A program made the position numbers and the translations under genes. The notes below the pieces were generated by a model, which did not search any database, was not told where the DNA came from, and worked only from the letters and a program-made list of their open reading frames with translations. Of a stretch of DNA of 64,000 bases, positions 24,387 to 32,308 are shown piece after piece. The stretch is from positions 372,001 to 436,000 of the forward strand of contig CAVQVM010000002.1 of the NCBI GenBank assembly GCA_963717085.1, in the 5' to 3' direction. The stretch comes from DASQUK01 sp963717085. Lineage in GTDB: Bacteria > Actinomycetota > Acidimicrobiia > Acidimicrobiales > VFJN01. The stretch's first letter is position 1; each line of letters opens with the position of its first letter.

Positions 24387-24758
24387 GTGTCCATCGGCCC
24401 CATGGTGCCGCTGACGACCGCCGCCAACCCCCTGGCGGCCCGCATCCTCGCCGCGCACCTGGGTGCCGAGGGCATCGTGTGGCAGCTGCGCGGCAACGTG
24501 GACGGCCCCTACCCGGTGGGCCCGGTGGAGGTGCTGGTGCCCGCCGACGACCTGGAGGTGGCCCGCGCCGTCGTGGCGAGCGCCGACGCCGATGCCGTGA
24601 CGGTCGCCGACGACGAGACCGGCCTCGACGCCGGCGACAGCGCCGACGAGGCGGCGACCTACCGACACGGGCGACCCGTACGGACGTTGATCCTGGTGGT
24701 CGGCCTCGTTCTGGTCGTCCTCTTCACCCTCGGCCGCGTGCTGCTGCTCGGTAACTGA
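24387..24758 (+). CDS. DUF2007-like protein with C-terminal membrane span
   Basis: This 123-residue protein begins with a small ferredoxin-like domain (LTTAANPLAARILAAHLGAE, GPVEVLVPADDLEVARAVVA), as in DUF2007 putative signal-transducing proteins. An acidic linker and a C-terminal transmembrane span (TLILVVGLVLVVLFTLGRVL) follow. The role is unknown. It is the only plus-strand gene inside the proteasome locus, divergent from pafA and convergent with prcA (20-bp gap). GTG 24387 is used; ATG 24402 is an alternative. Confidence 0.65.
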   Translation: MSIGPMVPLTTAANPLAARILAAHLGAEGIVWQLRGNVDGPYPVGPVEVLVPADDLEVARAVVASADADAVTVADDETGLDAGDSADEAATYRHGRPVRTLILVVGLVLVVLFTLGRVLLLGN

Positions 24759-24778
24759 GGGCAACTGAGGGCGCGAGG

Positions 24779-25531
24779 TCAGCCGCCCTCGACCCCGGGC
24801 GTGGCTTCGGCGGGCGGCGGCGCCTCGGGCGCGGGCTCGACCGTGGCCTCGTGCCCGGCGAGCGCTGCGCTGGTGACCTCGTCGGACAGGCGCCGAAATG
24901 CTCGCCGGCCGTCGTCACGGGTCAGGACCGCCGCCTCGAGCTCGGACGGGGCCAGCGTGCGGCCGGGCCCCGCCAGCGCTGCGACCGAGGCCCGCAGCGC
25001 CGCATCCAGCGGCAGCCCCGGTTCGTACGTCTCCTTGAGCCGTGTGGTGATCGCCTCCGCCTCGCCCCCGAGCACGGTGAAGCCGTCCTCGTCGACGACC
25101 GTGCCGTCGTAGAAGATGTGGAACAGCCGATCGCCCTCGGCGTCTTCCCCCACCTCGGCCACCAGGATCTCGACCTCCATGGGCTTGATCTCGTGGGTGA
25201 AGACGTCGCCCAGCATCTGGGCGTAGGCGTTGGCCAGGCTCTGGGCGTCGACGTCCTCGCGGCTGAACGAGTAGCCCTTGAGGTCGGCGTGGCGGATACC
25301 CGCGATGCGGAGGCGGTCGTACTCGTTGTACTTGCCGGCGCCGGCGAAGGCGATGCGGTCGTAGATCTCGCTGACCTTGTGGAGGGTCGAAGAGGGGTTC
25401 TCGGCGCAGATGAGGATGCCGTCGGCGTAGGACAGGGCCGCCAGCGCCTTGGCCCGCGCGATGTTCCGCCGCGCGAAGTCGGCCTTGTCCTTCATCATCT
25501 GCTCGGCGGGGACGTAGAAGGGCATGCTCAT
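24779..25531 (-). CDS. prcA: Proteasome alpha subunit PrcA
   Basis: A 250-residue alpha-type subunit. The start FYVPAEQMMKDKADFARRNI is the actinobacterial gate-forming N-terminus, followed by KALAALSYADGILICAENPS, KVSEIYDRIAFAGAGKYNEY and the helix LANAYAQMLGDVFTHEIKPM. The N-terminal Thr is absent, as expected for alpha. The C-terminal 35 residues are Ala/Pro/Glu-rich and disordered. PrcA rings cap the PrcB rings and dock Mpa. ATG 25531 overlaps the prcB stop (ATGA), giving coupled expression. Confidence 0.96.
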   Translation of the reverse strand: MSMPFYVPAEQMMKDKADFARRNIARAKALAALSYADGILICAENPSSTLHKVSEIYDRIAFAGAGKYNEYDRLRIAGIRHADLKGYSFSREDVDAQSLANAYAQMLGDVFTHEIKPMEVEILVAEVGEDAEGDRLFHIFYDGTVVDEDGFTVLGGEAEAITTRLKETYEPGLPLDAALRASVAALAGPGRTLAPSELEAAVLTRDDGRRAFRRLSDEVTSAALAGHEATVEPAPEAPPPAEATPGVEGG

Positions 25532-26376
25532 CGGCCTGCACCTCCCTCCCTCACCGTCGGGCTGACGCCCACGCTGGTGGTGCTCCCGGGGATCGACAGC
25601 CGCTCGAGCAGGGCCCGGAAGCGCGCGGCGATGTCCTCGTCGCCGAGCCGCTCGAAGCCGTCGGTCGTGATGGTCGCCACCACCGGGTAGATGCCGCGCA
25701 CGAGGTCGGGTCCCCCGGTGGCCGCGTCCTCGTCGGCCGCCTGGAACAGGGCGTTGATCGCCAGCTCGACGGCGGCGTCGCGGTCGAGGTCCACCTTGTA
25801 GCCGAGCTTGATAACGGTGCCGGCGTGCATGCTGCCGGACCCGGTGGCGGCGAAGTCGCTCTCCTCGTAGCGGCCGCCGGTCACGTCGTATTCGAAGAGC
25901 CGGCCGGTGCCGCGCCTGGTGTCGTAGCCGGCGAACAGGGGCACCACGGCAAAGCCCTGCATGGCGGCGGGGAGGTGGCCGCGGACCATCTGGGCGAGTT
26001 GGTTCGCCTTGCCCTCCAGCGACAGCTCGGAGCCCTCGACCTTCTCGTAGTGTTCCAGCTGGAGCTGGAACAGCTTGACCATCTCCACGGCCGGGCCGGC
26101 GGCGCCGGCGATGGCGACGCCGGAATGGCGGTCGGCGGGGAACACCTTCTCCATCGTGCGGTGGCTGATGAAGTTGCCGGCCGTCGCCCGCCGGTCGCCG
26201 GCCATCACCACACCATCGGCGTAGCGAATGGCCACCACCGTGGTGCCGTGGGTGATCTCGTGCGGTTGGGGCTCCTGGGGGAGATCGGCCCACGCGGGCT
26301 CGCTCCCGGCGCGCTTGCGGATTTCGACGAACGATGGGCCGGGATCGTCACCGGCGGGGAAGAACGGCAAGGTCAT
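25528..26376 (-). CDS. prcB: Proteasome beta subunit PrcB
   Basis: The 282-residue precursor has a 44-residue propeptide ending in PHEITHG, then the catalytic Thr45 in TTVVAIRYADGVVMAGDRRA. The Asp and Lys-region partners (GDRRATAGN, MEKVFPAD) and GSGSMHAGTVIKLGYK are conserved. Autocleavage at Gly44/Thr45 would yield the active peptidase. The C-terminus (TSVGVSPTVREGGAGR) is unstructured. It is upstream of prcA with an ATGA overlap, and separated from pup by a 197-bp gap containing two hairpins. Confidence 0.96.
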   Translation of the reverse strand: MTLPFFPAGDDPGPSFVEIRKRAGSEPAWADLPQEPQPHEITHGTTVVAIRYADGVVMAGDRRATAGNFISHRTMEKVFPADRHSGVAIAGAAGPAVEMVKLFQLQLEHYEKVEGSELSLEGKANQLAQMVRGHLPAAMQGFAVVPLFAGYDTRRGTGRLFEYDVTGGRYEESDFAATGSGSMHAGTVIKLGYKVDLDRDAAVELAINALFQAADEDAATGGPDLVRGIYPVVATITTDGFERLGDEDIAARFRALLERLSIPGSTTSVGVSPTVREGGAGR

Positions 26377-26494
26377 CGCTGACGGAGGCTACCGGCTGGC
26401 CACGACGCCGCAGTCACGTGGTCAGGCGGGGCGGGCGCCGAAATGGCCGCTTGGCAGCCCGATTGCCGCCGGGAACGCACCCCAAAACGACACA

Positions 26495-26523
26495 GGCGCC
26501 TCCCCGGCTGGCGGGGATGCGCC
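26495..26523 (-). terminator. Strong hairpin with short T-tract between pup and prcB
   Basis: GGCGCcTCCCCG and CGGGGAtGCGCC form a stem with a 5-base loop and one mismatch. In the pup direction the hairpin is followed by TGTGTCGTTTTGGGG (26494-26480), with four T residues. This is a plausible intrinsic or partial terminator that would lower prcBA transcription relative to pup. The T-run is short and not immediately after the stem, so activity is uncertain. Confidence 0.5.
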
Positions 26524-26544
26524 ACGGCCGAAAGCCCGCGTGCG

Positions 26545-26575
26545 AGCCATCAGGACGTCATGTCATCTGATGGCT
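26545..26575 (-). promoter_or_regulatory. Stem-loop overlapping the pup stop codon
   Basis: AGCCATCAG and CTGATGGCT form a perfect 9-bp stem around a 13-base loop. The 5' arm on the pup strand begins inside the TAG stop codon. Such a hairpin at the 3' end of a short abundant message could stabilise it or modulate readthrough into prcB. There is no U-tract, so it is not by itself a terminator. Confidence 0.5.
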
Positions 26576-26771
26576 ACTCGCCGCCTTTCTGCACGTACGC
26601 CTTCACGAAGTCCTCGGCGTTCGTCTCCAGGACCTCGTCGATCTCGTCCAGCAGGTCGTCGAGCTCGGCCTTGATCTTCTCGCCCTGGTCGGAGGCGGGG
26701 GGTGCCTCCTCGACGACCTCATCCTCACGAACGGGGGTGCTTGTCTTTCGCTTCTGTTCTCGTTCAGCCAT
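26574..26771 (-). CDS. pup: Prokaryotic ubiquitin-like protein Pup (GGE terminus)
   Basis: The 65-residue protein is disordered and acidic, with a coiled-coil-forming helix (KAELDDLLDEIDEVLETNAE) that binds the Mpa coiled coils, and a C-terminus FVKAYVQKGGE. The last residue is Glu, so PafA can use it without prior deamidation by Dop, unlike the mycobacterial GGQ form. The N-terminus (MAEREQKRKTSTP) is the unfolding initiation segment. It starts 29 bases after the dop stop on the same strand. Length and motifs match the family fully. Confidence 0.97.
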   Translation of the reverse strand: MAEREQKRKTSTPVREDEVVEEAPPASDQGEKIKAELDDLLDEIDEVLETNAEDFVKAYVQKGGE

Positions 26772-26788
26772 GTGCCCCGCACCTTCCT

Positions 26789-26814
26789 ATTGGCCCAGCC
26801 TCATTGGCCCAGCC
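26789..26814. repeat. Tandem duplication at the dop 3' end
   Basis: ATTGGCCCAGCC occurs twice, at 26789-26800 and 26803-26814, with a 14-base period. On the coding strand this reads GGCTGGGCCAATGA then GGCTGGGCCAATAG, so the duplication repeats the last four codons and stop region of dop and supplies most of the dop-pup spacer. It is probably a recent slippage event. Confidence 0.7.
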
Positions 26815-28318
26815 GGTCCAACAACTCAGCGACACTGCTGCTTTCGGCCATCAACTTACCCACGTGTGCTTCGGTTCCACGTGTCGGATCCATCATGGGC
26901 ACTCGGCGGAGCGGGTCGCCACCGACGTCGAACACCATCGAGTCCCAGTTGGCGGCCACGATCTGCGGCGCCCAGCGCTGCAGGCACATACCCCGGAAGT
27001 ATGCCCGCGTGTCGTGCGGCGGCTCGGTCACGGCCCGCTCCACCTCGTCGTCGGTGGTGAGCCGCTCGAGGCCGACACGGGAGGCCAAGCCGCGTTCCGG
27101 CCGCAGATCGTGGTACTGCAGATCCATGGCGGCCAGGCGCGCGTCATCCCAGCGGAGATCGTGCTTGGCCCGGTAGCCGTCGATGAGCCGGTACTTGGCC
27201 GCCCAGTCGACCTGCCCCACCACCGACCCAGGGTCGGTCTCGAGGCCGGTGAGCACGTGCTCCCACAGGCGGAGCACCTCGGTGCCGATCTCCGGCGGCC
27301 CGACGCACTCCAGGCCGTGTTCCTCGGCATACTTCTTGGCTCGGTCGAGGTACTCCCACTGGATCTCGACCGCGGTCATCGTGGTCCCGTCGGCGAGGTC
27401 GAGCGGCTGCCGGAGGGACAGGTCGTGCGACACCCGGCGCAGCGCCGCCACCGGCGTGGCCAGCGTCAGGTCACGGGGCAGGAACTCGTCCTCGATCATC
27501 GACAGCACCAGGGCCGTGGTGCCCACCTTGAGGAACGTGGCGACCTCGCAGAGGTTGGCGTCGCCGACGATCACGTGCAGCCGCCGGTAGCGCTGGGCGT
27601 CGGCGTGGGGCTCGTCGCGGGTGTTGACGATGGGCCGCTTGAGCGTGGTCTCCAGGCCCACCTCCTCCTCGAAGAAGTCGGCCCGTTGGGTGAGCTGGAA
27701 CGGCACGTCGTCTGACGTCAGGCCCGCGACCTCGGTGCCCACCTTGCCGGCGCCGGTGAACACCTGGCGGCTGATGAAGTGCGGCATCACGTGCATGACG
27801 ATCCGCGAGAACGGCACCTGGCGGTCCATGAGGTAGTTCTCGTGACAGCCGTACGAGTTGCCCTTGCGGTCGGAGTTGTTCTTGTAGACGACGATCTCCT
27901 GCTCATCCGGCAGCAACTCGCGCGCCGCCCGCATCGACCGCTGCAGGATCTCCTCCGCCGCCTTGTCGTACACGACCACGGAACGGGGGTCGGCGCACTC
28001 GGGCGTCGAGAGCTCCGGATGGGCGTGATCGACGTAGTAGCGGGCGCCGTTGGTGAGCACGGCGTTGACCAGGTGCGTCTCGACCTCGGGCGCCAGTGAA
28101 CCCTCGGTGGTGAAGCCGCGGGCGTCGATGTCTGGGTGCTCGTCCTCGAAGTCCCACCCGACCTTGGGGCTGTCGCGGGGACCGGCCCCGGCCCGGGCCA
28201 GCTCGTGGACGTAGGCGTTGATCAGGACCGACGACGCCGCGATCGGGTTGGACTCCCCCGCGCCGCGCACGATGATGCCGAACTCGGTCTCGACACCGAC
28301 GATCTTGCGGAGCGCCAC
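26801..28318 (-). CDS. dop: Depupylase/deamidase Dop
   Basis: A 505-residue homologue of PafA with the Dop-specific insert. KIVGVETEFGIIVRGAG opens the active site; residues about 45-80 are the Dop loop absent from PafA. YYVDHAHPELSTPECADP holds the key Asp, and NNSDRKGNSYGCHENYL and VNTRDEPHADAQRYRRLHV are shared with PafA. Dop cleaves Pup from substrates. Because Pup here already ends in Glu, its deamidase activity would be unnecessary. The start is GTG 28318. It lies between the DUF gene after mpa and pup. Confidence 0.95.
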   Translation of the reverse strand: MALRKIVGVETEFGIIVRGAGESNPIAASSVLINAYVHELARAGAGPRDSPKVGWDFEDEHPDIDARGFTTEGSLAPEVETHLVNAVLTNGARYYVDHAHPELSTPECADPRSVVVYDKAAEEILQRSMRAARELLPDEQEIVVYKNNSDRKGNSYGCHENYLMDRQVPFSRIVMHVMPHFISRQVFTGAGKVGTEVAGLTSDDVPFQLTQRADFFEEEVGLETTLKRPIVNTRDEPHADAQRYRRLHVIVGDANLCEVATFLKVGTTALVLSMIEDEFLPRDLTLATPVAALRRVSHDLSLRQPLDLADGTTMTAVEIQWEYLDRAKKYAEEHGLECVGPPEIGTEVLRLWEHVLTGLETDPGSVVGQVDWAAKYRLIDGYRAKHDLRWDDARLAAMDLQYHDLRPERGLASRVGLERLTTDDEVERAVTEPPHDTRAYFRGMCLQRWAPQIVAANWDSMVFDVGGDPLRRVPMMDPTRGTEAHVGKLMAESSSVAELLDRLGQ

Positions 28319-28405
28319 GTCTGGGACGTTACCCGCCCATCGGCCCCGAGCGAATGGCCCCTACCCCCTCGGTGGGCCGCCCGCGGTCGCCGTCGCGCCC
28401 CGAAG

Positions 28406-28756
28406 TCAGCACCCGCCCGAGTGGACCTCGGTGAGCACGGTGGCATCGCCGCGGAGCTCGGCGGTGACGCAGCGGGCCTGGATGCCCCACCGGGTCTCGA
28501 CCGCCACGATGACGGGATCGCCCTGGTGCGGCCGGGCCGAGCCCACGACCCGGCCCGGCAGGTCTCGGACCGCCTCGACCGCCCGCGATTCGATCGACTC
28601 CCGGGACTCGGGGTAGTCGGCCAGGGTCCCGTCCGAGACGGCCACGAGGTCGTGGCGTAGCGCCCGCTGGATGCCCTCGGCGCGATCGTCGACGGCGTTG
28701 TTCATCGCCACGTTGGCGAGCGTTCCACCCACGACGAGGACGCCGCCCACGATCAC
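28406..28756 (-). CDS. Membrane-anchored hypothetical protein between mpa and dop
   Basis: The 116-residue product begins with one hydrophobic span (VGGVLVVGGTLANVAMNNAV) and a soluble part with many charged residues. It is not recognised. The start is uncertain: GTG 28756 falls inside the membrane span, while the open frame extends to the mpa stop. CTG 28798, three bases after GGAGGA (28807-28802), would give a more natural cytoplasmic start (LGLTETKEGRLVIIVIV). Its place in the proteasome operon suggests co-expression, with no evidence of function. Confidence 0.6.
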   Translation of the reverse strand: MIVGGVLVVGGTLANVAMNNAVDDRAEGIQRALRHDLVAVSDGTLADYPESRESIESRAVEAVRDLPGRVVGSARPHQGDPVIVAVETRWGIQARCVTAELRGDATVLTEVHSGGC

Positions 28757-28810
28757 GATGATGACGAGGCGGCCCTCCTTGGTCTCGGTGAGACCCAGGG
28801 GTCCTCCGGC

Positions 28811-30586
28811 CTACAGGTACTGGCCGGTGGCGACCCGCTCGATGCTGCGGCCACCGGTGGCGCTCCCGTCGTCGCGGTTGACGATCGTGCGCACGTAGAC
28901 GATGCGTTCGCCCTTCTTGCCGGAGATCTTGGCCCAGTCGTCGGGGTTGGTGGTGTTGGGCAGGTCCTCGTGCTCCTTGTACTCCTGGTGGATCGACTCC
29001 ACCAGGTCGCCGAGCCGGATGCCCTTGCCGCCATCGGCGAGGTGCCGCTTGATCGCCAGCTTCTTGGCACGCCGGACGATGTTCTCGATCATGGCTCCGG
29101 ACGCGAAGTCCTTGAAGTACATGATCTCCTTGTCGCCGTTCTGGTACGTGACCTCGAGGAACTCGTTCTCGCGGTCGGAGCGGTACATCTCGTCGACGGT
29201 GCGCTCGATCATCGCCTGCACGCACTTGGAGGCGTCGCCGCCACCCAGCTCCTGCACGGCGTCGCCGTCCAGCGGCAGATCGGCGGTGAGGTAGCGGGCG
29301 AAGATCTGGGCTGCCGCGACCTCGTTGGGCCGCTCGATCTTGATCTTCACGTCCAGCCGGCCCGGCCGCAGGATCGCGGGATCGATCAGGTCCTCGCGGT
29401 TGGAGGCGCCGATCACGATGACGTTGCGCAGCGACTCCACCCCGTCGATCTCGGCCAGCAGCTGGGGGACGATCGTCGACTCGACGTCCGAGCTGATGCC
29501 GCTGCCCCGGGTGCGGAACATCGAGTCCATCTCGTCGAAGAACACGATGACGGGCCAGCCCTCCTCGGACTTCTCCCGAGCCCGCTGGAACACCAGGCGG
29601 ATCTGGCGCTCGGTCTCGCCGACGTACTTGTTGAGCAGCTCGGGGCCCTTGATGTTGAGGAAGTAGCTCTTGGCCTTGGTGTCGACCGACTGGTTACCGA
29701 CCTTCTTGGCGAGGCTGTTGGCCACCGCCTTGGCGATGAGGGTCTTGCCGCACCCCGGCGGGCCGTACAGGAGGATGCCCTTCGGGGCCGGGAGCTTGTG
29801 CTCCGCGAACAGCTCCTGGTGCAGGAACGGCAGCTCGACCGCATCGGCGATCTGCTCGATCTGGTCGTCGAGTCCGCCGATGTCGTCGTAGGAGATGTCG
29901 GGCACCTCCTCGAGCACCAGTTCCTCAACCTCCGGTCGCGGGAGCTTCTCCAGCAGGAGGCCCGAGCGCGGGTCCATGAGAACGGAGTCGCCGGAGCGAA
30001 TGCGGTCGACCTTGAGCCCCTCGGACAGGTCTGCGACCCGCTCCTCCTCGGCCCGACCCACGATGATCGCCCGGGTGCCGTCCTCGAGCAGCTCCTTGAC
30101 CGTCACCACCTCGCCCGTCGTCTCGGGCGTGCGCGCCATGACGACGTTCAGGGATTCGTTGAGCACCACCTCGCCACCACGGACGAGGTCGTTCTCGTCG
30201 AGGGCGGGGTGGACGGCGACCCGCATCTTGCGGCCACCGGAGAACACGTCGACGGTGCCGTCGTCGTTGCGCGACAGGAGGGTCCCGTATGCGGACGGGG
30301 GCTGCGTGAGCTTGTCGACCTCTTCGCGGAGCGCGGCGATGTGCTCGCGCGCCTCGCGCAGGGTGTAGGTGAGCTTCTCGTTCTGGGCTACGGCCTGGGC
30401 GAGCTGGCCCTTGGTCTCGAGCAGCCGTTCCTCGAGCGTGCGCACCCGCTTGGGGGCATCCTGCAGCCGCCGCCGCAGCGCCAGCACCTCTTCTTCGAGG
30501 GCGCGGATCTCGTCGTGCTGCCCGGCCACGTCGGCATCCGCTGCGGACCGGCGGCGTTGGTCGCGTTGTTCGTCGACTGTGACCAC
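28811..30586 (-). CDS. mpa: Proteasome-associated AAA+ ATPase Mpa/ARC
   Basis: A 591-residue AAA+ unfoldase. Residues about 22-95 form the coiled coil that binds Pup; two OB-fold segments follow (VDVFSGGRKMRVAVHPAL; GDSVLMDPRSG). The ATPase domain has YGPPGCGKTLIAKAVAN (Walker A), VIVFFDEMDSMFRTRG (Walker B) and ILRPGRLDVKI (arginine fingers). The protein ends in GQYL, the tail that docks into PrcA and opens the gate. The start is GTG 30586, which abuts AGGAGG with almost no spacer; AGAGG further up gives a better distance. It is divergent from the ferredoxin gene. Confidence 0.95.
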   Translation of the reverse strand: MVTVDEQRDQRRRSAADADVAGQHDEIRALEEEVLALRRRLQDAPKRVRTLEERLLETKGQLAQAVAQNEKLTYTLREAREHIAALREEVDKLTQPPSAYGTLLSRNDDGTVDVFSGGRKMRVAVHPALDENDLVRGGEVVLNESLNVVMARTPETTGEVVTVKELLEDGTRAIIVGRAEEERVADLSEGLKVDRIRSGDSVLMDPRSGLLLEKLPRPEVEELVLEEVPDISYDDIGGLDDQIEQIADAVELPFLHQELFAEHKLPAPKGILLYGPPGCGKTLIAKAVANSLAKKVGNQSVDTKAKSYFLNIKGPELLNKYVGETERQIRLVFQRAREKSEEGWPVIVFFDEMDSMFRTRGSGISSDVESTIVPQLLAEIDGVESLRNVIVIGASNREDLIDPAILRPGRLDVKIKIERPNEVAAAQIFARYLTADLPLDGDAVQELGGGDASKCVQAMIERTVDEMYRSDRENEFLEVTYQNGDKEIMYFKDFASGAMIENIVRRAKKLAIKRHLADGGKGIRLGDLVESIHQEYKEHEDLPNTTNPDDWAKISGKKGERIVYVRTIVNRDDGSATGGRSIERVATGQYL

Positions 30587-30797
30587 CTCCTCTATCGGTC
30601 CCTGGCTCGGACCCTACACCGGCCTCTGCCGAACCAGGCACCATCAAACTCCTGCCGAATCGTCATTTCTTTTGAAATTGCCGTGTTAATCGCCGGGTTC
30701 GCTAGTCTGACTGTGACTGAGGTACATCCACGGCCGGGAGGCCAGCTGACGCACCTCGGCCAGTCCTCCGCATCGAGCCAGGGAGTGGGTCACAGGT
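30587..30797. promoter_or_regulatory. Divergent promoter region, mpa and ferredoxin
   Basis: This 211-bp interval separates mpa and the ferredoxin gene. It is the most AT-rich stretch in its surroundings, with TTTCTTTTGAAATTG near 30666-30680 and GTTAAT near 30685. No pair of -35 and -10 boxes with standard spacing stands out on either strand, so exact promoters cannot be assigned; its role follows from divergent gene placement. Confidence 0.4.
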
Positions 30798-31034
30798 ATG
30801 AAGGTCTGGATCGACCAGGATCTCTGCACTGGCGACGGCCTCTGCGAGGAGATCGCCCCCGACGTGTTCACCCTGCTGGACGACGGCTTGGCCTACGTGA
30901 AGGAAGGCGACAAGGTCTACTCCGACCCCGGAGGCGCCGAAGGCCTCGCCAACGTGCCCTCCGGACAGGAAGAGGCGGTCATCGAGGCCGCCGAAGAATG
31001 CCCCGGCGAGTGCATCTTCATCGAGGTCGAGTAG
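30798..31034 (+). CDS. Small ferredoxin ([3Fe-4S]-type pattern)
   Basis: The 78-residue protein has WIDQDLCTGDGLCEEIAPDV, where Cys10 and Cys16 are spaced as in [3Fe-4S] ferredoxins of actinobacteria, and a later ECPGECIFIEVE with the CP cluster ligand plus one extra Cys. It is acidic and soluble, as expected for a donor to cytochromes P450 or similar oxygenases. No P450 gene is in this window. It stands alone between the divergent mpa and convergent marP. Confidence 0.85.
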   Translation: MKVWIDQDLCTGDGLCEEIAPDVFTLLDDGLAYVKEGDKVYSDPGGAEGLANVPSGQEEAVIEAAEECPGECIFIEVE

Positions 31035-31038
31035 CCAG

Positions 31039-32202
31039 CTACACCAGGCAGTTGCTGGTGTCCCGTTCCTGGGTGAGGTCACCGGACAGGACGGCGGTCA
31101 CCTCGTCGACGTCGAGGGCGTAGGCGACACTGGGGCGGTCGGGAGCGATGGCGAAGGCGACCCCGACCACCTGACCTCGAGGGTCGACCAGCGCGCCCCC
31201 GGAGTCGCCCGGCGCCAGGTCGGCCGCCAGCACCAGGACCTTCCGCTCGCTCCGGCGCGAGTCGTAGATATCGGTGCCGACCGCCGTGATCTGCTCGCCC
31301 ACCTGGAACGGGCTGATCTCGAGGGGGCCGCCACGGGGATGACCGAACACCCCGCCCGACGTGCCGACCTCGGCCTCGTCCAGCGGCAGTGCGGGTCGGT
31401 CGGCCCCCGAGGTGCGCAGAACCGCGAGGTCACGGACCGGATCGAACGCCACCACGGTGCCGTCCATTCGGCTGCCGTCGGACAGCACGACGTCGGAGTC
31501 GTCCTCGCCGGCGACCACGTGGGCGTTGGTCACCACCAGGTCGTCGGCCACGAAGAACCCGCTCCCCTCCTGGATCCGGCTGCAGGCCTCGCCCTCGATC
31601 TTCACGGTCGAGGCCGCCACCGACGTGGCGAGGGCGTCGGAAAGCCCGCTGGCCCCGGGCACCACGCCGGGGTCCGGCGCCGGCCTGAGGGCATCGAAGA
31701 CCCGGGGGAAGGGGTTGTCCCCCACGAGCCGCCGCAGCGCTTGCAGCGTGTCCGGTGCGTCGGGGAAGCGGGCGTTGACCTCCTGGGCGATCACCGAGCC
31801 ACGGGCCTGCTCGGACGTCCAGCCCGGCACGTCGGCCAAGGTGGGCAGCAGGAGCCACAGTCCCACCAGCAGCCCGGCGATGCCCAGCAGCGCCCCGACG
31901 ACCTGGTCGACCCGGCGCACCGGCCCGTCCGGCAGGGCGAAGTTGAGCCGGGTGCCCAGCACCAGGCCCAAGGCCTGGCCGAGGAGTGCGCTGCCCGCCA
32001 GGGCAGCGATCGCGACCAGCGCGACCGTCACGTCGCTGGAGCCCTGCAGGTGGCGCAGCAGCGACGGGAGGACGAGCGCACCGACCGTGACACCCAGGGC
32101 CAGACCCGCCCACGAGGTGGCCCGGGCGACGAAACCGAGCCGGTAGCCGGCCATGGCCGCGCTGATGGCCACGACGACCAGCACGACATCCAGCACGTTC
32201 AC
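31039..32202 (-). CDS. marP: MarP-type membrane serine protease (CvpA + trypsin domains)
   Basis: A 387-residue protein with four N-terminal spans of the CvpA family (NVLDVVLVVVAISAAMAGYR onward) and a periplasmic trypsin-like domain. The catalytic triad is visible: His in VVTNAHVVAG, Asp in DPVRDLAVLR, Ser in LAPGDSGGALVD. Cysteines at GEACSRI and near the terminus (TSNCLV) match the stabilising disulfide known in M. tuberculosis MarP, which supports acid and oxidative stress resistance. It is the last gene of a minus-strand run starting near 35189. Confidence 0.9.
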   Translation of the reverse strand: MNVLDVVLVVVAISAAMAGYRLGFVARATSWAGLALGVTVGALVLPSLLRHLQGSSDVTVALVAIAALAGSALLGQALGLVLGTRLNFALPDGPVRRVDQVVGALLGIAGLLVGLWLLLPTLADVPGWTSEQARGSVIAQEVNARFPDAPDTLQALRRLVGDNPFPRVFDALRPAPDPGVVPGASGLSDALATSVAASTVKIEGEACSRIQEGSGFFVADDLVVTNAHVVAGEDDSDVVLSDGSRMDGTVVAFDPVRDLAVLRTSGADRPALPLDEAEVGTSGGVFGHPRGGPLEISPFQVGEQITAVGTDIYDSRRSERKVLVLAADLAPGDSGGALVDPRGQVVGVAFAIAPDRPSVAYALDVDEVTAVLSGDLTQERDTSNCLV

Positions 32203-32308
32203 CTCACACTTCCCCGGCCGCCCGGGTCACCCGCGAGCTTCGATGGCCTTCGCGGCCACCATTGGCAGACGATGCTCGCACAGTCGGGCACCGGGGCTCG
32301 GCGGGACG

